64,000 nt of DNA from Heterostelium multicystogenum. Its lineage: Eukaryota > Evosea > Eumycetozoa > Acytosteliales > Acytosteliaceae. This document shows, piece by piece, positions 11,403 to 23,798 of this stretch. The notes under the pieces are model-generated. The model was not told the DNA's origin. It worked only from the letters and a program-made list of their open reading frames with translations, and ran no database searches. The position numbers and the translations under genes were made by a program. Where the stretch lies: positions 62,001 through 126,000 of the forward strand of contig RCNN01000005.1 of the NCBI GenBank assembly GCA_003667245.1. Direction: 5' to 3'. Position 1 is the stretch's first letter, and each line of letters opens with the position of its first letter.

Positions 11403-13685
11403 ATGTCTTCAACCATTTTTTCACTACTCGATCTTCTAGCATCGAGATTTAGATCTGACTCACAAAATGAACAAAATCAAGAACCATCAGAGTCAGCAAA
11501 CTCAGAGGCACATTCACAACCAAGATCTAGATCTCATACCGAGACTTCTAGACCTGGAAATTTTCCAACAAGATCACCACCAATTACAAGACAAAATCGT
11601 TCAATGACTACACATGATGGTTCGCCTTTGGGAGATCAAAACATAATTAGTAATAATAATAATAACAATAACAATAATATCAATATCAATGAAAATAATA
11701 ATAATAATAATAGCAATAACAATAATGAGTTAAATGCTCAACAACTAGCAGCTTTACATATATTAAACAATAATAATAAGAATAAAAATAGAAGATCATC
11801 AAATTTTCATGGTCCTCCAGCCGGAAAACCAAGATCTGGAAGTGTATCACCTAATGGAGCTAAGGTACCTGCATTAAATTTGCAAGTTCCACCCACTGGT
11901 GGTGATCCAAAAAAGAGTCCAAGAAAATCACCAAGACAAAATAGATCGTCTACGATCGTAAATGTACCATTACCAACAACTACAACCACAACAACAACTT
12001 CAGCTACACCAGTACCAGCTATCACCATTTCCACACCAAATACAACAACAGATGTAACAACAAATCAAAATCCAGTAGTACCAAAATTACAAATTCCAGA
12101 AAATGAAAATGAAGGAGCACCTAGCACAGAGATTTCAGTCGTAGTCCCAGATATTGTGGTTGGCGAAAGTGTAACTTCAGCCGCTCCACCTGATACTCCA
12201 ACAATGATTTCCGCTTCAGTTGGTGCAGGAAATGACCATGGAATCCTTACAATCAAACACCAACCATTGGAGCAATCAACGGATCCAATGGCCGTTGAGA
12301 TGGAGGATTTCACTCAAGAAGAGTTTTACGATGAAGAACAGGGTGGAGAGTACGAAACCAAAGAATACGAGGACGACGATGAATACGACGATGTAGACGA
12401 GGCAAAGAAAGAACCACCTCCTCCTTTCAGCAATAAGTTTTTCTTCAAAGAGATTTTCTATTATTTTGGAAGATTGGCACTCTTGGTAATCATGGTCTCA
12501 ACAGTTTCCATAGGATATGGTTTATTCGAAATTTATGCTGGATGTAGATATGTAGATATTAATGTTAAACTCTGGCCATACTGGGGAGTTATTCTACATT
12601 CCATTTCTCGTATCATTTTGAATGTAAATATTTAACTTATTACAATCTATCAATCAAGTTATTAATATTAATATTCAAACAATTCTTAGACTGCACTTTG
12701 TATGTTCCCTTATATTCTGTTGGTTGTTTCATTTGGATTTAGAGAAACACTCGTTTGTTTACCAATTGGAATCTTGTCATCTATGGGAGCATCGGCTTGG
12801 GCAACCTACAATGTAGTTCATCCAGTATTGGACGCCAAGTTGGCATTGCTACCATCTTATTTCTTCTTTGTCGTTGCTCTCTTATCTAGCGCCACCTATA
12901 TGGGTAAAAAATTAAAGTCTGCCAATTTCCGTCACCTTTTCATGGGACAGTTTGTTTTGGCAGCAGTTGCCCTTGTAATATATGATTTCTTTTTGGTACC
13001 ATTCTATATCCAAACAACTTCGATCAACAAGTCAATCGTACGTATTCTCATTCATCCAGGACTTTGTGCCACTGCCCTCTTTGTATCACGTGCATGCTCT
13101 TCCCGTATCAAGCCCGCTTACAGAGGTACCAATGTATTCCCAGTACTCATTTTCATGTGGTTCAGTACTTACTACGGACGTTTCTTCAACAGCAACATGT
13201 CTCTCGGATTCATGACTGGAACAATGGCGATTGTCTCTGGTCTCGAGCTCATTTGGAGAACGACCCTCCGTCCACGTGACAAAAAGATCATGAATGCAAT
13301 CTGTGGCTTTTGTTTCAATCGAGAACTTAGCCACTCGAACAACTTTGATAGAATCTACCGTGATTTCCTCAGACACGAGCAGATGTACGAAAACACCTCG
13401 ATCATTACTGCATGTGCCGTATACTTGGCCTACTACCAAGTGTTTGACCCAAGCAATTTCGAATATGACAGAATATTGTCGAGTATGGCAATTCAGTTTG
13501 CCCTCGAGTGGGTAACCGATCTTGTCAGTTTCTACATTGAATCGAGAGTACACAAGCTCGACATTCTCTACCGTGAGAAATACCCACGTGGTTTCTACTT
13601 TATGATTTGCTATACATTTTTCCTTGGCATGGCATACTCAACCTCGCGTATTATTCTAATTAACAAAGGTCAATGGATATCTTAA
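11403..13685 (+). CDS. Polytopic membrane protein with low-complexity N-terminus, function unknown
   Basis: Two exons: 11403-12623 and 12690-13685 (66-bp intron, GTAAAT..CTTAG), joining as RIILN-TALCMFPY in frame, 738 residues. Residues 1-300 are disordered: Ser/Arg/Pro-rich, an Asn run coded by (aat)n near 11650-11730, a Thr run (TTTTTTTTSA) and two Asn/Lys stretches. An acidic block (EEFYDEEQGGEYE, then EYEDDDEYDDVDE) lies just before the membrane part. From about residue 340 there are roughly eight to nine hydrophobic segments, including FGRLALLVIMVSTVSIGYGL, FRETLVCLPIGILSSMGAS, LLPSYFFFVVALLSS and FMGQFVLAAVALVIYDFFL. A soluble loop (RDFLRHEQMYEN) separates the last ones. I do not recognise the family. 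Confidence 0.8.
11650..11732 (+). repeat. (AAT/AAC)n tract coding poly-Asn
   Basis: Triplet repeat of aat and aac coding three Asn runs broken by Ile/Glu/Ser. Asn homopolymers of this kind are a hallmark of dictyostelid proteomes. Confidence 0.8.
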
Positions 13686-14085
13686 TCAGATATTTCAATG
13701 GGACTTAATAAATTATTATATGTTTATTTATTTAATTTAACAAATTTAACAAATCACCAATATTTATTATTAGTTCCTGTGGTTTTGGATTTTGAAATAG
13801 TATTGATTTGATTAATTTGGTTTAGATTTTAAGATTTGGGTGTTGTGGTTCCATCTACACTTAAAGAGTTCATTCAGATAAAATTAAGAAACTTTGAATT
13901 AACATTCAGTAAAATTTGATAATTTCAAAAAACTTTAGGTAAAAACTGAAAACTCAAAGTTAAAGTTAGATGTTCATTCACTAATCATTCCATCACTGCA
14001 TGGTTTTTTGTGACTAAACTCAAAAACAAAATCAATTTGGTTTCAATATTTTTATTAATAGAAGATCAAGGTATATAAGTATAAA
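13686..14085. other. Short AT-rich spacer
   Basis: 400 bp between the membrane-protein gene and the pseudokinase gene. No coding signal seen. Confidence 0.5.
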
Positions 14086-15023
14086 ATGACTACAAATAAT
14101 TTAAACTTACCCAAGGAAGTATTGAGCGAAGAAGATCCACACAAATATTTGGATTTGGTAGAAAAAACTTGATGGAGGGTATCTAATTTTTTTTATTATT
14201 ATTGCAATGTAGAATCATATTAATTCTAAATATAAAATCAATCAAATAGATCCCATGTGTTGTTTTGGAAAGCTGTAAATAAGGAAACTGGTATTCCAGT
14301 TGTTATTCAAAGAGTTCCAATTGATAAAGATCTTGAGGATTTGCGGAGGGAAATCAATTTTCTAAAACAATGCAATAGTCCTAATATCATTAAATATCAT
14401 GGTAGTTTCAAGAGGAGTGATGAGATTTGGTTAGTCTTGGAGTATTATAAGTCCGGATCAATTAATAATATTATGAGGACTACTGGAAGAACTTTTACTG
14501 AAGATCAGATTGCTGTAGTGATCAAAGATTGTTTAAATGGTCTCGATTTATTGCACTCGGAACATATTGTTCATGGTCATATTAACTGTGGAAACATCCT
14601 TTTGAGCGATAAAGGTGAATCAAGTCTTACTGACTTTATTTTCAGGGGATTGACCAATGAATCTTTTGATAAAGGACCATCTGCTATTACTAATCCGCAT
14701 TGGATGGCACCAAAGTTATCAATAATTCTCAATACGACTCTATGTCTGATATATGGTCACTTGGAATAACATGTATTTCAATGGCTGAGTCAAACCCCGC
14801 ATTCTTAAGTCTTCACCCAATGAGAGCCATTTTTTTGATAACATCAAGTCCACCACCCACAATGACCGAACCAGAGAAATGGTCAAATGAATTTAATGAC
14901 TTTATAGCACAGTGTCTGACTAAAAGTCCAGAACATCGTCCAACTGCTGGTGATCTTTTGAAACATCCATTTATTACTCAGTCACAGTCACATTCTTTGC
15001 TATTACCACTTATTCAAATGTAA
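14086..15023 (+). CDS. STE20/MST-like pseudokinase
   Basis: The sequence follows the MST/Hippo kinase fold closely: LRREINFLKQCNSPNIIKYHG, EIWLVLEYYKSGSI, ...PHWMAP, SDIWSLGITCISMAES, HPMRAIFLITSSPPPT, ...FIAQCLTKSPEHRPTAGDLL. Key catalytic residues are replaced: VAIK is VVIQ (beta-3 Lys to Gln), HRD is HGH, and DFG is DFI. The glycine loop is degenerate (LDGGSHVLFWKA). Exon 1 is 14086-14178 and exon 2 starts at 14250 (GTATCT..AATAG). Removing one A from the A6 run at 14162-14167 makes LVEKLDGG, and a lost base near 14712 joins WMAP to VINNSQYDSMSDIW. It ends right after the kinase domain, with no SARAH domain visible. It probably acts as a non-catalytic partner of an active MST-type kinase (inference). 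Confidence 0.87.
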
Positions 15024-15132
15024 GTTCATGAAAGTGTATATACTTGAATTGTAAATAAAATGAACGGTATAAATGGCAATGATAAATATTGTAGTAGTAC
15101 ATTTGGGTTGTATTTATTGTAACGAATATATA

Positions 15133-16666
15133 TTAAGAGTTGGCTGGTTTAGCCATTTCTTGTCGAGAGTTAGTTGCTTCTCCTGGTTGATTAAAAATAG
15201 ATAGATTTGGATTGCATGATCTTGAGAATACCATTTGCAAAAGGTTTATGGTTCTAGTCTCAAAAGCGGCCTCACAATAGCAGAAATAATAGTTGAACAT
15301 TCTTATAAATTGATCATCGAATCCTTCCAAAGCCACACCTTTGATTTGTTGTTTAAAAAATTTTGTTTCCATCTATTCAATGTGATAGCGTAGTGAGGTC
15401 CAAAATTCTCAAGGTGCTCTAACATGAGGTTAGAATGTGAAGTTGATGCGTTGACAATAGAGGTGATTGATGGACACAGTCCACCTGGGAAAATGTATTT
15501 CTGAATAAAATCACATCCTTTTCTGTAGGTGTCATATCTTTGGTCGCTGAATGAAAATAAATTGAAATGACAAACAATCCATCGGGTTTTAACAGTCTGT
15601 CCATTGGAATTAGTCTATTGCTATTATCTCATTTGTATATTGCTTTTATAACTTACCTTTCAATCAATTGGAAAAACTCTGGATAGTGCTCATGTCCAAC
15701 CGCTTCAATCATTTCGCATGATATGATACGGTCATACTTTTCGGTAATGTGACGGTAATCAATGAGTTGGACTTCAATTCTATCTTGAAGTCCTGCCTCT
15801 CTAATACGATCCTGTGCCAACTTGACCTGTTCAATTGAAAGGGAAACTGTGGTGACACGACATCCAGTACGACGTACTGCCTCCATAGCAAGAGCTCCCC
15901 AACCAGAACCAATCTCCAAAAGATGATGATTGGAAGATAGATTGGCTTTGTCAATAAGTTTACGAATCTTTCTCATTTGTGCATCTTCGAGGGACTCTTC
16001 AGGATTGGCAAAGATGGCACTTGAGTAACTCATAGTGGGGTCAAGGAACTGTTGAGAACATATCATTGGAAAGATCATAGTGTGCACGGATATTCTCTTT
16101 CGATCCACTGACAGAGTTGTCGTGATACAAATGATAGAGACGATCTACTCCATGTTTCAAGAATGCCCATTTGCTGTCCAAAACCATCCATTTCATTTCT
16201 ATTATTAATTAAAACTGTTTTTAAATTGACATTAGTATATTTCCAAAACCACTACATGTGCTACAACTTACTAACTAATAGGTTCTTCATATCGTCTACA
16301 GTGAAATAGCCTAAAAATATAAGCCTCAGCGAATCCGACATCTCCAGCAAATAGAACTGATTTATAGTATAATTAGAAATCATTGATGATTTACATAGGT
16401 CTAATATCTAACGTGCTTACCTTTGGTTGTAAAATTTGTATAAATCATTGATAGTGATCGATGCTTTTTGGAGTGAGTCTTTGTCACCGAATAGCATTGG
16501 AGTTTTTAGTGCAGTAAGCTGGGTATTGAACATCGAAAATCTCAACAGAGATTTGTCCTTTCTTTAATTTAGGAAAGAAACTTTTGAAAAGAAAAGAGTG
16601 ACCCCAGGAAACAATCGAATCCGAAGCAAACTCTCTAATATTTTTTGGTACAATCCAACTCAACAT
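15133..16666 (-). CDS. cfa: Cyclopropane-fatty-acyl-phospholipid synthase
   Basis: SAM-dependent methyltransferase that adds a methylene bridge across cis double bonds of phospholipid acyl chains. Key blocks: VLFAGDVGFAEAYI, ENIRAHYDLSNDMF, DPTMSYSSAIF, the SAM loop LLEIGSGWGALAMEAVRRTG, ISCEMIEAVGHEHYPEFF, LLKPDGLFVISI, ...IQKYIFPGGLCPS and a C-terminal helix region with FIRMFNYYFCYCEAAFETRT. These appear in the family order from 16666 down to 15133. Short introns lie at about 16365-16430, 16205-16275 and 15605-15655. Frame changes occur near 16505, 16320, 16050, 15560 and 15370; despite these, every conserved block is intact. The start ATG is at 16666. The divergent neighbour at 18405 is the FAD protein that accompanies this enzyme in bacteria. 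Confidence 0.88.
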
Positions 16667-18404
16667 TTTTTTTTTTTAAAAATAAACAAAATAAAATGAA
16701 TGGTTTGTTTATTATTATTGTTGTTATAGAATAGAATAAAATTGAATAATATATAAATGGAATATTACAGTCGAGAGTATAGAATATAAATATAAATATA
16801 AATATAAATATAAATATAAATATAAATATAAATATAAATATAAATATAGAATAAAGCAAATATTATATTATATTACTTGAAGTGATTGGATGTCATTAAA
16901 AATAGCAATGAATTAAGTGATAATATTACAGAAACCAGGCTAAATATAAATAGTTATGTGGAATAAATAGAAAAAGTTATAGTCTTTTTAAGAGCTGTTC
17001 TATACTATTCTTTGTTGTGTTTATCTGATGTAATAATACAATGTTGGGAGTGGTGCTGCCTGTGTTGTTGATGCTATGCTGTTGATTGCTATTGTTATTG
17101 GTGTGTTTGTGATGATGTTTTATTGTACAGTGAATGTAATTTTACTTAAATTTTATAAATAACTAATTGTGTTGGACTATAACAATGCTTCTGGATTTAA
17201 GAAAAAACTAGAACTATTCGAAGCATTAAGCAAAGGTGAGGAAAAGAAGAAAGATTGATTGCGTTTTTGTGTAACGGATAGATCGGAATATGATTGGCTA
17301 GGCAAAGTATGTCTTTGGAAATGAACAACCAATTCTCTATCAATCTAGATGTAAAATGTGTTGAGATTGGTTGATCATAAAAGTTTGGTGAATGGATGGA
17401 AGTGAGGGTGTTGTGCCTGAAGATAGCTAAAAGAAAATTAATTAAATCGTGAACCAATTAAAATAAATATATTTATTGTTGTTATTATTGATTAATGATG
17501 CTTTGCTTGTGGTGGCGTGTGTATGGTCCTTCCTAAAACCTTAAATAGGTTCGATTCAAAAGTTATGCGACAACTCCTCAGAACGGTGAAAACAAGTAAA
17601 CAACCCAAGGATTAATGGTGGGCGCATCTCAACACAATCCTCCAAAACAACCAGAGGCACAAAAAGAACAGAGAAAACCTCCACACAGTAAATAGTAAAA
17701 ATTGGAGTGAACATGATGATCTTCGAATCTCACCATGAAATTAATCCGTCAAAACTATTTTTTTCAAAGGTTTTTTATTTTGGTGGTGAAAAAAAAAAAG
17801 TTTTGGTTTTTTTGTTTTTGTTGATCATATCTCATTACGAAAATAGAAGTGTTCATTGGCTAATTTATTTTTTATATAAAAAAAACATTGTATTGATGTT
17901 AATAAAATATTATTATTTTTAAAAATCTATTTTGCTATTGTGGAGGATCATGATCATTACTGCAAAATTAATATTTTTAAAAATAGGTGCAAAGATAAAC
18001 TACTTTCAAAACCACTCACTTGTGGAAAAATTAATTTTGACAAATAGAAAAACACCCAATGGTTGCATTTCAGGTGAAACATAACTCGTAATTATTATGA
18101 TAGTGCGCTATCATGTGCCAATTTGAGATAGATGACTACATATTATATGATTTTTTGAAAACATAAATAAAAATGTATATGAAACAACCTTGATCAGTTT
18201 CAATTCAATCTAAATTTGATTAACAATATTAATATTAAAATAAAAAGTCAAGTCAAAATATAGGATTAGAACACCCAACATCCTATTATATCTATATCTT
18301 ATATCTTATCTATATTATAGATATAACTAGATATAAATCTTAGATTTCAGTTTCGTTCAAGTAGTGTTTAGCAAAACAAAAAAAATAAATATAGAATTAG
18401 GAAA
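16667..18404. other. Divergent promoter region between CFA synthase and FAD-protein genes
   Basis: About 1.7 kb, AT-rich, containing the (ATATAA)n microsatellite. Open stretches at 16635-16859, 17197-17457 and 17707-17922 read as low-complexity or featureless peptides and are not supported as genes. Confidence 0.55.
16784..16849. repeat. (ATATAA)n hexanucleotide microsatellite
   Basis: About eleven near-perfect tandem copies of the hexamer, upstream of the CFA synthase start. Confidence 0.9.
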
Positions 18405-19940
18405 ATGAAGATTGCTGTGGTTGGTGGAGGTATCTCTGGTATGTCCGCTGCATACCTTTTGACTCAGGGTGGTCATCAGGTCACTGTCTTTGAGAAGGGT
18501 AGCTATTTGGGTGGACACACCAACACTGTCGATGCAACCTTCGAAGGTGTCGGAACTGTCAAGGCCGACACTGGGTTCCTTGTCTACAACGAGGAACACT
18601 ATCAAACTTGATGAGATTGTTCAGAGAGATGGGAATAGAGTCTGCCGATTCAGAGTGTAGCTTTGCATTTTCATTGAATGCCCGTCAGATTGATGACGGT
18701 GCCGAACATGACAATACTCCCAAGAGAGCGGAGGTCGAGTGGGGATCCGATGGTGCATCCACTGTTTTTTGCACAGATTGGCAATCTGTTCAGACCTAAG
18801 TTCTGGGCAATGTTGGTCGATATGGTTCGTTTCCATAAGGAAGCACCTCTTACAATGTTTGGAGCCAGAGAAATACAAGAGTGTGACTATCGCCGAATAC
18901 ATGGAGACCAACAAATACTCTGAAGCCTTCAAGTGCTACTATCTAGTTCCAGTCATGTCTGCACTTCTGGTCAACTTCATTTGCTGTCATCGATCAATTC
19001 CCAATTTCTCACACTGGTTCGTTTCTTTGCTAACCATGACATGTTCCGTATCTTTGGACGTCCTCAATGGAAGACAGTCAAAGGAGGAAGCTATCAGTAT
19101 ATGGAGAAGCTCGCAGAATATTCCACAACAATGGTTCAGAAGTACGAATTAGCACACCAGTGACAGAAGTAGTGCGTTACGAAGACAAGGTGGAAATTAT
19201 CACTGCTGACTCTCCAACACCAGAGTCGTTCGATTATGTCATCATGGCTTGTCACCCACCTGAGACTCTCAACATTGTCGACTCACTCACCAAGAAGGAG
19301 CACGATGTATTGTCCGTCTTCAAGTATACACCACACACAGTTTACCTTCACTCCGATCCCATTCTGATGCCAAAGCGTCGCAATATCTGGGCAGCATGGA
19401 ACTACCTCTACGACGACCGCTCACTCTCTGAGCGCGCAGTTTGTGTTACCTACTGGATCAACCGTATCCAACCCTGGTTGGACCGTGAGAAGACTCCACT
19501 CTATGTGACACTGAATCCAGTTGTCCAGCCACAGGAGCATCTCGTTCACAAAGTCATCCAATACGAGCATCCACTCTATACTGCAGAAAATGAGAGCAAC
19601 AGCGAATATGTAACATCGATTCAAGGCATTAGACGTACATTCTACTGTGGCGCATATTATGGATTTGGATTCCACGAGGACGGTATCACATCTGGACTAT
19701 TGGCAGCACAAAGCTTGGATCCAGAGTTAAAAAAGATATGGGAGGTTGACATGAAGAGATATCACATGGCTCCAACCGCCACCGTAAAGAAGATCGACGA
19801 CAAAGCAGTTGGTTCCAACCCAAACTCATCACTGACATTTAAACAAAATTGCCAGTGTAGCAGGATTGGTATTCATAGGAAGTATGTATTACTTCAAGAT
19901 GGACCTACAGTTTCCTTTCTCCAATTGTCAGCAAAATTGA
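18405..19940 (+). CDS. FAD-dependent amine-oxidase-like protein (CFA-associated type)
   Basis: The Rossmann FAD-binding start is complete: MKIAVVGGGISGMSAAYLLT, then VFEKGSYLGGHTNTVD. Downstream are ADTGFLVYN, LMRLFREMGIESADSECSF, FFANHDMFRIFGRPQWKTVKGGSYQYMEKL, VTEVVRYEDKVEI, YVIMACHPPETL, NIWAAWNYLYDDRS and FYCGAYYGFGFHEDGITSGL. This is the family coded next to cfa in bacteria and fused to cyclopropane synthase in plants. At least six frame changes are needed (near 18608, 18705, 18775, 18865, 18975, 19155); all retain homology. Near 19850, removing one A from an A4 run gives a hydrophobic tail (IASVAGLVFIGSMYYF) and a stop at 19938-19940, which I prefer over the longer reading to 19966. The tail may anchor it to a membrane. 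Confidence 0.82.
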
Positions 19941-20344
19941 CAAGCTCATTTGGTAATAATATATGAAACAATGTAATATAGTATTAATTAAAACAACTAG
20001 AATAAAACTTTATATAATGAATGTATTTTAAAGTAGAGATACACAAAAGATTTATTTAAACAGGTATTGTGTTCAGTTCTCAAAGTCAGTTTATTCATCA
20101 ATCACCACTAATTAATTATCTTCATTCATTCACGACTATTCATGCTTAGAATTCTAAGAGATTAGAAGGAGAATAGAATAGAATTGATATTAATAAATAA
20201 TTTAAGTTATTGTAACTAACTATTAGATTATTAGGGAGGGGTAATTTACAAGTGTATTTAATTGTTGATGAAATATATAGGTGTTGTTGTTGTTGTTGTT
20301 GTTGGATTTGAGAAATGATTGTAGAATGATGTTTCAAACATCAT
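19941..20344. other. Convergent 3' spacer with (GTT)n
   Basis: 404 bp between two gene ends, with a (TTG)n tract at about 20280-20304. No gene seen. Confidence 0.5.
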
Positions 20345-23300
20345 TTATCTACTCAAATCTCGACGTGAAGAAAATGAGGAGTGCGAAAGTTCTTCTTCCT
20401 CGGAGGAAGAAGATGTAAGAAGATCATCATCAACTTACATAGTTAATGTTTGATGCTTCTACGATCATGTTGTAGCTTTCGCTGTTTTTGCTGTTGTTGG
20501 TGTTGTTGTAGTTGGCCAGAAAAGGCGAGTGATTCTTTTGGTTGTTAATAATTTTTGTTGGATTCTGGTATTCTTGAATACCTTCGTCGTCGCTGTACGA
20601 GTCCTCACTGTCGCTGTTGCCACCTTCCAACTCTTTCATCTTTTCAAAATTCTTAGTGTTGAGATATCGTCATCCTTCAGACGAATCGATCCATAGGGGT
20701 TGTCCATCAGGCTCTGGGCCAGGAGTACGCTCTTTGTGGTGCTGGACAGGTGCTCAATCTCCTTTTCAATCTTCTTTTGCTTGGCGCGCTCGGCTTCTTC
20801 AGCGTCTGCTTCCTCTTGACGGATTCGTAGCTTCTCCAGTCTGGCCTCTTCTTCGGCTTGTTGCTGGTGTGCCATTTCGTTGGCAATTCTTTGGTTTTCT
20901 GCTTCAATTTCAATCATTCTTCTTCTCTCGGCCTCGAACTCAATCTGCATCTCACGGTACTCCGCTTCTCTCTTGAGTAAAAGTAGTCGATCGGCCTCTT
21001 TTCTCTCTTGTTCTAGTCTCTCCTCTTCCAGTCTTTCTCTTTCAAGTCTTTCCTTTTCCAAACGCTCTTTCTCCAATCTTTCATTCTCCAATCTTTGTTT
21101 CTCGGCATTTTCTCTTTCTTGTCTTTGCTTTTCCTCCAACTGCTTCTTCTCAGCTTCAATGCGCTTTTGCTCGGTGATCATTCTTTGTGCACGTTCTTCA
21201 TCCTCTTGCTCCAGCTTCTTCTTTAACTTCATTGCTTCTTGTCGGCGTTGACGCTCCATCTCGACCTCATGCAGCTTTCTTTTATTCTCTTCCTCTTTTC
21301 TCTTCTGCTCCTCGGCAGCTTTCTTCTTTCTTTCTTCCTCAAGTTGTTTTTGTCTATCAATCATAGACCTCTGCTTCTCACCTTCGAGCATGGATTTCAT
21401 ATCTTGTGGAGACGATGAAATTGTAAAACGACGATCTTTGGCAACACTAAAGATATTGTCAAAGATATCGTCGATAGATCTATTGGATTGGAGATCTTTG
21501 TTGAGGTTGGACACACTGGACTCCTTACGATATAGTGGAATTGGTGTTTGTAGTGGTGGAATCTCACGTGAAGTGGTAATTGGATTGGAAATAGCGGGAT
21601 TGGAAAGTGGTGAATCAATAATGGCAGTCAACGACTCAAGCAAATCTACATCATTAATATCTATAGAAACTGGTTTGGATTTTGGTTGAGATCCCAAAGC
21701 TTCATTCATAACTCTTTCAATTCTTTCTTTCTCCAGACGTTCATTCTCTAAACGTTCATTCTCTAATCTTTCTTTCTCTAAACGCTCCCTCTCTAATCTT
21801 TCCAAACGCTCCTTCTCCAATCTTTCTTTTTTCCAAGCGTTCCTTTTCTAATCTTTCTCTTTGGAGAAGCTCCTTTTCTAAACGTTCCTTCTCCAATCTT
21901 TCTTTTTCCAAACGCTCCTTCTCTAGTTTTTGCTAATCTTTCTTTTTCCAAACGTTCCTTTTCCAATCTTTCTCTCTCAAGACGTTCCTTTTCCAAACGC
22001 TCCTTTTCCAATCTTTCCTTTTCTAATCTTTCAAGTTTTGCTTTTTCCACACGCTCCTTCTCTAATCTATCTTTCTCCAAGCGTTCCTTTTCCAAACGCT
22101 CCTTTTCCAATTTTTCTGCTTCTTGATTTTCACTTTTGACTGCTGGTGTAGGTACTGGAGTATTGAAATAATTTATAATTGATTGTTTTCGAGTTGTATT
22201 TACAAGCTTAACCTCTTCTTCACCACCATCTTCGACATCGGCATCGTTACAGTTGTCCTCTTCTTCATATTGTACATCGACCCTGTATCCATTTCTGATA
22301 GACAGTAGTTTATAGTCATCTTCTGAAATTGTATCGGAGTCATATGAGCTAGTATCATCGTCCTCATCATCGTTGACTTCGGGCTTCTTCTCTTGTTTGA
22401 TACTTCGGCTTCTTCTCTTACTCGACAACTGTTTGGCGCTATTGCTTCGAGAGCGAACTGGTGTTGGAATAGAACTGGACTTGCGTTTTGAGTACCATTA
22501 GAAAAGAATTGATAGTCGTTCATAATATCAGAGAAGGAATCGTCGTCTTCTTCAGTCATCTGACTACTATTATCATCACCACCAATATTGTAGTCAGTAC
22601 GGAGGTGAATTGTATCTATTTTTGAAATATCTTCTGTCTTCAAGTCGATTGCTTCTGTGTCGAGATCTTGGTAGGAAACTTCCTTCTGCTAACTCCATTA
22701 TATATTTAGTTTGTAATTGCTCATTTTCTACTTCATCGTCACTCTCTGCAGAACTCAATTTTTGATTGTATTGTTGTTGCATTGGCTTGGTTGGAGTCAT
22801 TTCAATCTGTGGCTCCAATAACTGTATTCTCTTTGGTGACATATCGTGTGGATTGATGGTATTATTGTTGTTGATGCTAGAGTTTCGTATGGAATTGGAT
22901 TGCTGTTGATTGGCTTGTTGAGATAGAACTTCAGGTGATTTTGGTGTCCATGAAGACAAGCCATTCTGGTCTGCCGACTCGTCATCTGAATCCCATTGAA
23001 GATCTTCGGCGTCGTCTTCTCCTTCAAAACCTTTACGTGACATTGAATATATAGATGGAATGATAAGTTGACATGGGAATCGGTCGTCAAAGTCCTTTGG
23101 TAACATATATTGGTCGAGATCCTCGAGTGTAAAGTGGAGTTCACCATTGGCATTGATATAGGTACGTGCACGATGGATTACATCGTCATGTCCTTCTCCC
23201 ATCAACATGATTCCTTAAGCTCACGTCTTACGCCATGGGAAATATGTTCCTTCTCTGTATAGGCCACTGATTCTCTATATTTCTTACTCTTCAAGACCGA

Positions 23301-23798
23301 CTGTCTGCGATGGTGATTATTTTCCGTCCTCCGAAGAGGAGTTTGACGAATTGCGCAGCGATGAGTTGAATTGACAGAGTTGATGTAGTCGTTGTTGTTG
23401 ACCTGGTGATCACGTGACAAGTATGAAGTGGACGAAGAGCCATCCTTGCTGCCGTTGAAATCGCGATTGCTTCCACCATTACGTCCATTGCTGTTGCCTG
23501 TGTCCAGTGGACTCGCGGCTACTTCCACCAGTTCCGCTGTTGCTGTTGGCATTGGCGATACCGCCGCTTCCATTAAGCTGTGAGAGCATAACGCTCGACA
23601 TAGGAATTCCATTCGATGACTTTAAGATTGCAATAGTCGAAGGATCGACATAGGAATCCGTTGACTTTACTATATAATCATTGAAAGTCTGATTTTCCTA
23701 CAGATCCAGAGCTGCCAGTGGGTGGCAATATTCCACCAGATGCTGATAAAGCAACGCTGTTTCTGTTTGGATTTCTTTTCTTAAAGAAACTGACCATT
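20345..23798 (-). CDS. Large coiled-coil protein with RLEKE repeats, function unknown
   Basis: Start ATG 23798 ([14 protein letters not shown]). The N-terminal third is disordered, with basic patches ([17 protein letters not shown]), acidic patches and poly-Asn ([12 protein letters not shown]). An order-bearing segment reads [20 protein letters not shown]. The middle is acidic, followed by long runs of [18 protein letters not shown] repeats (about 21700-22110 and 21000-21090) that will form a charged single alpha-helix or coiled coil. Next is a Ser/Pro segment with [16 protein letters not shown] and a second Arg/Glu/Lys-rich coil. Around eight frame changes are needed (near 23705, 23520, 23210, 22690, 22430, 21935, 21833, 20640); two are extra A in A-runs that restore the RLEKE register exactly. 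A last small exon ending RRDLSR at 20345 after a GTAAGT intron is tentative. No known domain recognised. Confidence 0.68.
21700..22110 (-). repeat. 15-18-bp tandem repeat coding (RLEKE)n
   Basis: Repeated units coding ERLEKE with synonymous variation (gaa/gag, cgt/cgc/aga, ttg/tta). The pattern covers some 400 bp, with a second block near 21000-21090. Confidence 0.85.

Noticed and set aside
20617..21689. Ser/Leu-rich plus-strand ORFs opposite the coiled-coil gene
   Set aside because: Antisense shadow of Glu/Lys/Arg codons (ctt, tcc, ttt); the minus strand has the coherent protein.
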